Both the position numbers and the translations under genes were made by a program. DNA of 64,000 bases from Buxus sempervirens (taxonomy: Eukaryota > Streptophyta > Magnoliopsida > Buxales > Buxaceae), in contig OX387187.1 of assembly GCA_947561395.2 (NCBI GenBank), forward strand, positions 26,331,829 through 26,395,828. The letters are read 5' to 3'. Below are positions 56,881 to 64,000 of this stretch, piece by piece. The notes under the pieces were generated by a model that did no database searches, was not told the DNA's origin, and was given only the letters and a program-made list of their open reading frames with translations. Each line of letters opens with the position of its first letter. The first letter of the stretch is position 1.

Positions 56881-58629
56881 AAAAGCTAAGATGGGAGAAT
56901 GCAACACTTTGGAATTAGAGGTTGTCTTTGAGATGCCATAATAGTTGAACTTGACCTATGTATGGTTGATTCCTTACACTTTAGAGTGGATAAATGGTCT
57001 AGAGGTTATCGACCCTGGAGTTGCCATAAAATTTGAACTTGAACTATTGATGATTCCTTTCAGTTTAGAATTGATAAAAGAACTTTAAAGACCCTTGAAA
57101 ACAAAAAAACAAAAAAAAATTGGAGTTAATTTTATACGGAAGATACTATTACTTCCTAAAAGTTTTCCCATGCATAGATACTTGAGGTTTAATATGAAAA
57201 AGAGGAGTTTGTAATTGTGGTTTATATTTATTAGATCTTATAAGAATTTTGGTATTGTTAGGGTTTTATCTACATTCCTTTACATCCCAATAATCCATTC
57301 ATATTGTTTTGTTGAGGAATCATATACTTTAGTTCTCAATATCTTGATTGATGATCAGTATGATCATGAAATGATGCTACAAATGAGCAACTTCCAGTTT
57401 ACATTCTTGACCACCTAAACAGGATAAATTGTCTATGGCAATGTTGGCCAATTTGTTTGTGATCTTAATAAAAACATATTGGAAATAGTGGTTTATATTC
57501 TAGGTCCAAGGGGAGACCTGTGAGCGGAGCTTAGCAGAGCCCACGGGGAGAGGTCCCTCCCCTATGTTGAGGAACGAGTTGGACGTGCAGTGAACAATGG
57601 GGTTGGTGGGTGCAGGAGGCACAGCTCCCCGCAGTACGGTAAAGGGTATTTTTGGGATTTCAAAAATACTAGATTTATGGTTGGTATTGTGAGACATGGG
57701 AAAAAATCAATTTTTCAATTGACTTCCTCTCAATCATCACACGGGATCGAATAAAACAAAGAGTCGCCACCATTCAATTTAGATGTGAATGGACACCAAA
57801 ATATTAAATAAGCGCAAAAGGCAATTTTAGGGTAAAAATAACCCTCCTAAAAAAAACCAGAGATGGGTAAGGGGATTAGGTTATGAACATGGGAAGGTGT
57901 TAAGCACCCCTATTCATCCAGACAAGGTGGTTGCCAGGCATTGTTCATGTTAAATTAAAGGAAAAAGCTTGCTATAAAAATCACAAAAAAAACAAAAATA
58001 TATGGTTTTTTCATACGAATAGTCTGATTGATCCAGAACTCTCAAATATGATCATACCATTCCTAGGGTTTCATGATCAAAACAAAATTGAGATAAAATC
58101 AAATAAAATCAATTTAAAGTGAAAAATCCAAAAATCTGGCTTCAAGTTAAATTCTAGAAATCTAGAAAGATATGATTTTTATAAAATATTTCAAAATTGA
58201 ACTTGAATAATCCAGGTCATAGATAAAGCTCAAATTTCACGTTAAATCTGAAAATCAAAACAAAAAATACCCACGTTGATGAAGAACATCAAAAGAGGAG
58301 AATTTAGACCGTAGGGTCTTCTCTCAATAATGAAAAAGGATTCAAAAATCATATCATGAAACCCTAGAATTTACTTTCAGGCTTTTGGATCCAGATCTAC
58401 CATATTGATCATGATAAATCCAGGATCTTAGCCTAATATCACCAAAAACACGAAAACAGTGCTGTAGGTGCAAAAGTGGTGAAAATCCAAATTTAATAAA
58501 AAAGTGGGGATCTCATGCTATAAACATCAAGGATTCATGTTATTCATTCAGATTCATCATAAAAACAATTAAAACATGATCAGGATATTCAAAACAGCCA
58601 CATCTCACAGATTTGAGCACATGGGGGTC

Positions 58630-58905
58630 TACCCTACGGATCCACCTGTTCTCTTTTCCCCTAGCTCTCTCTTCACGTTTTACGGCTAGAGAGGATTCTT
58701 GAGGTACTTGGAGGTAGGTTTCGTTATACAAACACAATCAGAGGCCTTATTCTAAGAAAAGGAGAAAAACAGATATGGGGTTCTATTCTAGGGATCCACC
58801 TGTTCTCTTTTCCCCTAGCTCTCTCTTCACGTTTTACGGCTAGAGAGACTCTTGAGGTACTTAGAGGCAAGTTTAGGAATACAGATACAAAAGATGGCAT
58901 TATTC
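58630..58905 (-). repeat. Duplicated leader box of A4
   Basis: GGATCCACCTGTTCTCTTTT-CCCCTAGCTCTCTC and CACGTTTTACGGCTAGAGAG occur twice with a period of about 155 bases, so this duplication is recent relative to the LTR. Confidence 0.85.
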
Positions 58906-59286
58906 TACAGCAATAGAGATGATCCTATTACATCTAGAATTGAAGACAAAAAATAAAAGGGGAAAGGGACTTACCTGGATTGAGCAAGCAAAGCAGCAGG
59001 AGTTCCTCTTCTTCTCTTGGAGCTTTTTAGACTTCAAATTTTCGTGCTCTTTTGCTTGAGGAAAGGCCCTCTATTTATAGGCAAACACAGGGGTATGGTT
59101 GGTCCAAGGTTTGGCAAGATAAAGTTTCAGTTTGAGTTAAACACAAGATCATGCCAATCCTTTATCCACAAGGATAAATGAGATAATTCGAACAGATAAA
59201 TAAGAAAATTCGCTTATCCAAGAGAGATATTTGGGTGCAGATAAGACTCAAAAATCAAAAAGGTAAAATTCACACAAAGACCCCCC

Positions 59287-59399
59287 GTGCCCGTATATAT
59301 ATTACAGTCGCGCCCTACCCGTATTATTAATACGGGCACGCCATGACCGTATATCAACTGCAGGTATGACTAGACCGTAAACAAAATACGGTTATGACC
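59287..59399. repeat. Palindromic motif cassette of A4 (CCGTAT type)
   Basis: CCCGTATTATTAATACGGG (perfect), GACCGTAAACAAAATACGGT-T, and two degenerate units with CCGTATAT, about 208 bases upstream (minus sense) of the TATA box. Confidence 0.8.
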
Positions 59400-59819
59400 A
59401 GTTTGGCCAGATTTTATATTTTTTTTTGACCTGTTTCAAATCCCAATTAATATTTTCAATTATTTTCTCATTTTTAGTGCAATTTGGGGTGTCTACAGGT
59501 ATATATATATTGATGTAACCCTAATTGACGTTTTTCAGTAGTGGAAAATTTTGCTGTACACAGTGGACGTAGGCACATCGCCGAACCACTTAAATTTTTT
59601 GTGTTCTTGTTCTTCTTCTTCTCTACTCTTTTAACTATTCATGTTGCATGATTCTCAAGAAAACACTACCAACTTCCACATGAGCCAAGAAATCTTTGAG
59701 CAGAAATTGTCATTGATGATTTCTGCAATTTTCCAAGGTAGTTGATATTTTTTTTTATTTCAGCAGGCTAGAGATAGTGGCAGAATCGGTTTCAATGATG
59801 AATGAGTGCCATCCAAGGA

Positions 59820-60050
59820 ATTGGTTAGTTTGACATCTTCAAAGGCTGTTGTAGCCTTTGTCCTATGAATGTCCAAGGTACTGTTCCTTTCACTCGTCCA
59901 TCCAATCACGGCAGATAATCCTCATAACTGCAAGTCCCTTGTTGCCACAAGTGACCCCATCAACATCGAGTTTTAGCCATTTGTATATGCCTTTGTCCAC
60001 CTTATATGGATAAATTCTCTCTAAAGTTTCCTTTGTGGAGATTGTCCCTT
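59820..60050 (-). pseudogene. LINE/RNase H-like relic
   Basis: Minus strand reads KWLKLDVDGVTCGNKGLAV, resembling the first RNase H motif (W-x-K-x-N-x-DGA...GN-x-G) of plant non-LTR elements and RNase H-like plant ORFs, then decays with stops. Confidence 0.45.
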
Positions 60051-60448
60051 ATATTTTCTTTAAATCCTTTTGCGTGTACATGAATTTTGATATTAATAGT
60101 TTAAATTTGGTTTGGCATTTTGAAAATTTACGTGGTTCCTGATGTTCCACAATCCAAGTGGGGTTTGTCCAATTTGGGGTTGATCGAGTTTACACGATTG
60201 CAATTTTTCTATAAAAGTAAGAAAAAAGATTCCATACAACTTAACAATGCCAAATGTACACAATCTGTTTTGGTTTCCTAATTATATAACTGGGAAGAGA
60301 AGTGAGTGACGGTAAATGCCCTAACCTGGTTTAAGTGGTTTATCATAATTAAAGTCTAATTGTAGAAAGATATACAAATTAGGAATTTAAGTGGAGATGT
60401 CCTAAATCCTTACTTAGTATAAATAGAAACCAAAAGCCTAACCATTTG

Positions 60449-60549
60449 GCTTTTACAATTCTAGTCTTCATCAAAGTCTTCAGCAAACACTAGACGCGTG
60501 GGGTTTTAGCTTTTACAATTCTAGTCTTCATCAAAGTCTTCAGCAAACA
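60449..60549 (+). repeat. 41-base direct repeat pair
   Basis: GCTTTTACAATTCTAGTCTT-CATCAAAGTCTTCAGCAAAC occurs twice, 58 bases apart, separated by ACTAGACGCGTGGGGTTTTA. Confidence 0.92.
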
Positions 60550-60559
60550 AGTCTTAATC

Positions 60560-61960
60560 CTAGCCATATAGATGTAGATTGATTTGAATCGATAATAATT
60601 TATTCCAAATTTCTTATACTTGATTTCAGAGCAAATCCTTTTGGCCTTGTGATTGGTAGATGTTTGCAAAAAAGATTGAAACTACTTCTAAAGTTTAGTA
60701 AAAGATATTTAATATTTTCATATGTTAATGGGCTAGAATAATTTTATTATTTTATCACTAATTGTTTAGTAATATGCGCAGATTATGTGCATTTTCATAG
60801 CCGCATTTTTTAGTTTTTTGTGGATCCATTGTATTAAGGATGTTTTGATGGGTTGTAATTTATTTATGCGTAAATATTTGAAAGGCATCTTATATATGGG
60901 TATAAAGGATTTCAATTATCTCTCTCATTAAATTTTATTTAACTATGTTAAGCTAAACTTAGTATACCAAGTTTCCAAATATTTCTGGGTTTTAAAGTTG
61001 AATTTTTTTTTTAAAAAGTTTTATGTTTTTTTCAGGGACTTCCGTTTGGTGTGGCTCTACCACCATTTTCATTTATTTTTTAGTTGTGAAAAAATTTGTT
61101 TGAACGGCATTGCGCTGCCGGCGCTAGCCACTCGCCAGTGTTCCCTGTTATCTCATTTGAAAAGGAACTGTTGCCAGACTTGGGCACCGAACAGGAGCGA
61201 ATTAATGGGCTAGCAGGAGACCCATATGACAGCCCGTCCATCCATTCGCCAGACCACAAGCACCACCTCTTCCACCAACTCCACCAACTGCACCACCACC
61301 TCCACCTCCACTACTACCACCACCACCAATGCCACCACCTCCACACCACCTTTATATTAGTTAAAAAATAACTAACGTATGCTACATGTATGATGGTTGA
61401 TGTTCTTCATCAAATATCCACAATATCTTAATAACCAAAAATGTCTTTAGAAGTCATAAAGGCTCATTTGAACGTAATTCCACTCTAAAATTCCAACATT
61501 CATTGGAATTCCAGGGCTTGTAAAGACATTTTTTATTTTAAATTAAGGTATAATAAAAATAAATAAATAATTATATGTAAAAACAGGACAGCAACATACT
61601 AAAATATGCGATGTTGTAGCACGTCTTTAAACACCACATAACAGAATCAAACATTTGTTTGTATTATTTATATGTTTTTTTCAATAGTTGCTAATTTTAT
61701 CAAAACGATTGTAGGTTTTCTATCAGAAACAATGCATTAGGAGTAGGTCTTTGTCTTGTGGCAGTTATTCTTTGCATTAGAATGAGGTTTGTAAAGTGGA
61801 ATCATGTGTAGGAACATTTGGATTAGCAAGTTCTTTTGGAAACCTAAACGGCCGGGCTTAACAAACACTTTAAGCTAAGTTATAATTTCTAAAAAGTGGT
61901 TCATTTAACACATTAAAACTCCTTTCTAAATTCGACAAAGTAGTTAATTTATAAGATGGT
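60560..61960. other. Gene-free stretch with CAN-rich tract
   Basis: AT-rich. A CAC/ACC tract lies at 61250-61350. The open frame at 61096-61371 starts with non-repetitive sequence (ISFEKELLPDLGTEQERING) but runs into the low-complexity tract; I do not recognise it. Confidence 0.45.
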
Positions 61961-62095
61961 TCTTTTCATCATGTATAAGCATAGAGAGTGAATCATCTAC
62001 GGTTCATTTCACCATGTATAAACATATATAGATAGTGAATCATCTACGGTTCATTTCACCATGTATAAGCAAAGAGAGTGAATCATATACGGTTG
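61955..62095 (+). repeat. Tandem repeat, about 2.5 copies of 62 bases
   Basis: GTGAATCATCTACGGTTCAT-TTCACCATGTATAA repeats with AGCATAGAGA / ACATATATAGATA spacers; it abuts the left end of the hAT-like element. Confidence 0.85.
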
Positions 62096-62099
62096 CATG

Positions 62100-62865
62100 T
62101 AGAGCTGTAAATCTAACCCGGACAACCAAAAGCCCACCCAACCCAATCTAAATAAGAGCCCGAACTAAGCATTGAGTTTAGGTTTAGATATGGACTGGGC
62201 TTCATTTCTTGTCCGAAGTTGAATTTGGATTAGGTTAGGGTTCATGCTATACAACCCAAAAAGCCCGAAATTAAGATAAGATGTGCACACTTTCATACAT
62301 ATATTTAAGTGAGTATTTATTATTCATTTGTGCTATTGTTGTGTTTTTTTTTTAACTTTGTCTTTGTAGTTCAGTAATCAACTATAAAACATAAAATTAG
62401 TAACATTTAATAACAAATTTATAAAATTATTTTCAAATAAATAATTTTATACACACAAACACATATAGGCTACAATGAATATGATATTTGGGTAAAATCC
62501 TCGACAACAAAGATTATGTAACTACAAATACAACGAGCATGTGATTGGCCCATTACATTAAAAATATTTAACTTAATTTGAAGGCTTTTTTTTTTCCAAA
62601 TTCAAGAGAGGCCAATTATGAAGCCGTTGTTCGTTAGTAGATGATTTCAATTAATGATATTCGACATTCATATATATCAGAAAATAGAAGAAATTCAAAA
62701 TTTTATATTTTGTTTGGGCCAACCCGAATCAAACCCAAACTCAAACAATCATATTTGGGTTGAGTTTGGGTTTAATGAGTTTGGGCTAGGGCGGGCCAAT
62801 GACAAATTTGGACTACTTGATAATAGACTGGATTAAGCCCCAACTTAACCCGCCCTAGTTACAGA
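62100..62865. mobile_element. hAT-like non-autonomous element (766 bp)
   Basis: 8-base perfect duplication GTTGCATG (62092-62099 and 62866-62873). Subterminal sequences are rich in AACCCG / CGGGTT words (CCCAACCCAATC at left, TTAACCCGCCC at right). Terminal repeats are weak (TAGAGCTGTAA / TTACAGA). No transposase. Confidence 0.62.
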
Positions 62866-62873
62866 GTTGCATG

Positions 62874-63527
62874 GCAGGCACAGCCGTGACAAAAATGTCA
62901 GCGTGAAATGTAATGGTAGTGGTGTTGTGAAACGTGCAGCATGAAAAGTAATTCTAAGATCACTCTGTCTGGCGAAATTTCAACTATGTTTCAATGAGGG
63001 ATTACATCAAAAAAGACAAACTAATGCTAATGCAGTATTTTTTTTAATACCCAAAATATCCCTGTACAGTACTTTCGCAAATGGGCCCCTCGGGTATTCT
63101 CCCCTACCCCATGCCAAATGGGACCCATATGAGCCACACTCCAACAAGTGGTTAATTTCCACCTGCTGTTTCCTTTAAGGTGTGCAACAAAGTTTTTATA
63201 TGCTTACATGACAGTGTATGAGTCTAAGTAATATGATTGTTAATTTTTATAATCTTAAAATATTAATTTCTTACCATAATTAAGCCGAATGAAGAATTCA
63301 TAACAAGCTTGACAATAGTTTTTGCAAATAACTCCAAACACTAAAACTGAAACTGAAAACACAGTGATTTAATGCTAAAGCATTCACCCAAACACGAAAA
63401 CTAAAACACATGGATCAGTACTACTAGACGATGATCACATTAAAACAAACACTTAATTATTCGCATGATATTACTACTACTATAGCATCCATTGCTTCTT
63501 CTCTCTCTTCTTCTTCTTTACCTTCCT
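62874..63527. other. 3' flank of the RRM-like gene; no other gene
   Basis: Mixed intergenic DNA; 63480-63527 is a CT/TTC-rich strip that may be 3' UTR of the minus-strand gene. Confidence 0.45.
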
Positions 63528-63971
63528 TCAAATCTGCTGCTGATTGCGATGATGCGGTATGTACACTCGAGCCCACAAATGTTTGCGATTGACGACGAAC
63601 TTGGCTCTTGGATTCCCATCAAGAATTCGGTACATGACTGAGGGCGATTTGAAGATGACACGCCCGTATTTCGGCGCAACGCCGAGGGGAGTTCGCTCGA
63701 TGTATACATCCTCCACCACAGGACCCCAGTTCCTATCCAAAAAAGAGAATGAACAAAATGATTATAATATCGAAAACAAAGATTAGTCATATAGAGAAAG
63801 TAGTAAGTTGAGGAGGGAGTTTTTTTCCACATACGTTAGGAAGAACTCGAAGATTTCTTCGCGGTGCAATGGGTAACCATTAGAGAATGTGAGAAACATA
63901 GATCTATTTTCTTCAAGGTCCATCTCATCTTGGGATACTGGTATGGGTTGTGGATTCAGTAATGATCCCAT
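63528..63971 (-). CDS. Small RRM-like plant protein (113 residues)
   Basis: Two minus-strand exons, 63971-63835 and 63732-63528, joined across a GTATGT...ATAG intron that splits a codon (phase 2), give a complete 113-residue protein. Features: acidic N-terminus (DEMDLEENRS), then MFLTFSNGYPL (RNP2-like beta strand), REEIFEFFLTNWGPVVEDVY, an RNP1-like strand (GRVIFKSP), and a tail NRKHLWARVYIPH. This fits a family of short, poorly characterised plant proteins annotated as RNA-binding RRM-type, with conserved FLTFS...GYP and G-K-H-x-WAR-x-Y-x-P motifs. The start is the first ATG in an open frame about 30 bases from the window edge; the promoter lies outside. The function is not established; RNA binding is inferred from the fold. 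Confidence 0.75.
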
Positions 63972-64000
63972 GATTGCGTGACTAGCTCGAGAAGATGACT

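Larger units (their letters stand above)
57688..59497 (-). mobile_element. Solo LTR A4 (A-type, minus, 1.8 kb)
   Basis: Plus-strand ends TGTGAGACATGG and GGGGTGTCTACA (reverse of the A-family ends); perfect duplication GGTAT (57683-57687 and 59498-59502). It contains two leader-box copies (58630-58905), a minus-strand TATAAATA (59072-59079) and a palindrome cassette (59287-59399). It is shorter than A1/A2 and most like A3. Confidence 0.92.
57480..59660 (+). mobile_element. Copia LTR relic split by solo LTR A4
   Basis: Sequence left of A4 (TATATTCTAGGTCCAAGGGG) and right of it (GATGTAACCCTAATTGACG ... CGCCGAACCACTTAAATTTT) corresponds to the LTR fragment at 29401-29605. The left part has extra GC-rich sequence (57515-57650) not seen there. 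Confidence 0.45.

Noticed and set aside
61096..61371. 91-codon frame ending in His-rich sequence
   Set aside because: The His-rich half is CAC/CAN repeat; the first half is not recognised and no splice or promoter evidence was found. Kept only as a note.

Overview
This is a nuclear genome window from a flowering plant, probably a eudicot. It is AT-rich and full of nested LTR retrotransposons, with Helitrons, hAT-type MITEs and an Au-type SINE. The few host genes have GT-AG introns. I cannot name the species. Only three host genes are well supported: two tandem paralogues of the bHLH10/89/91 tapetum transcription-factor clade (23836-25706 and 32025-33796, both +), and a small RRM-like protein at the right edge (63528-63971, -).

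Layout. 1-14038: a damaged Tat-lineage Ty3/gypsy element (LTR family A). It has lost gag, protease and PBS, has stop codons in pol, and is split by a 4.05 kb solo LTR (family E, copy E1) with a perfect CCTAG duplication. 14039-19890: gene-free DNA with small repeats and a 240 bp Helitron. 19890-33796: a degenerate tandem segmental duplication, each copy carrying one bHLH gene with its promoter. The copies differ by a hAT MITE, a Helitron and a Copia LTR fragment. 34730-55180: a large nest built on a minus-strand Copia element (called D here). D is interrupted by a family-A solo LTR (A1), which contains a family-C solo LTR (C2), which contains another family-A solo LTR (A2). D is also interrupted by a truncated A-type LTR (A3) and a second family-C solo LTR (C1). 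To its left lies a Copia LTR (called F) containing solo LTR E2. 55180-63480: decayed repeats, a reversed A-type solo LTR (A4), a LINE-like RNase H relic and a 766 bp hAT-like element. 63528-63971: the RRM-like gene.

The most unusual pattern is in the LTRs. Between their 5' end and the TATA box, most family A LTRs and C1 carry a cassette of two to five short inverted repeats. The position is similar each time but the motif differs by copy (TGTATCCGG, ATGACCGAAA, GTGACCGCAT, CCGTAT). The same TGTATCCGG motif occurs in two LTR families (A2 and C1). E1 instead carries a 1.4 kb GGTACC minisatellite upstream of its TATA box. An ~80 bp hairpin is shared by family A and E1.

The two bHLH genes share exon structure, phase-0 introns and promoter. 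The second has TATGTAA where the first has TATATAA, and has lost 21 residues in the N-terminal part and 5 residues just before the basic region, suggesting the paralogues are diverging. All boundaries, target-site duplications and protein assignments were read by eye; no database search was run.
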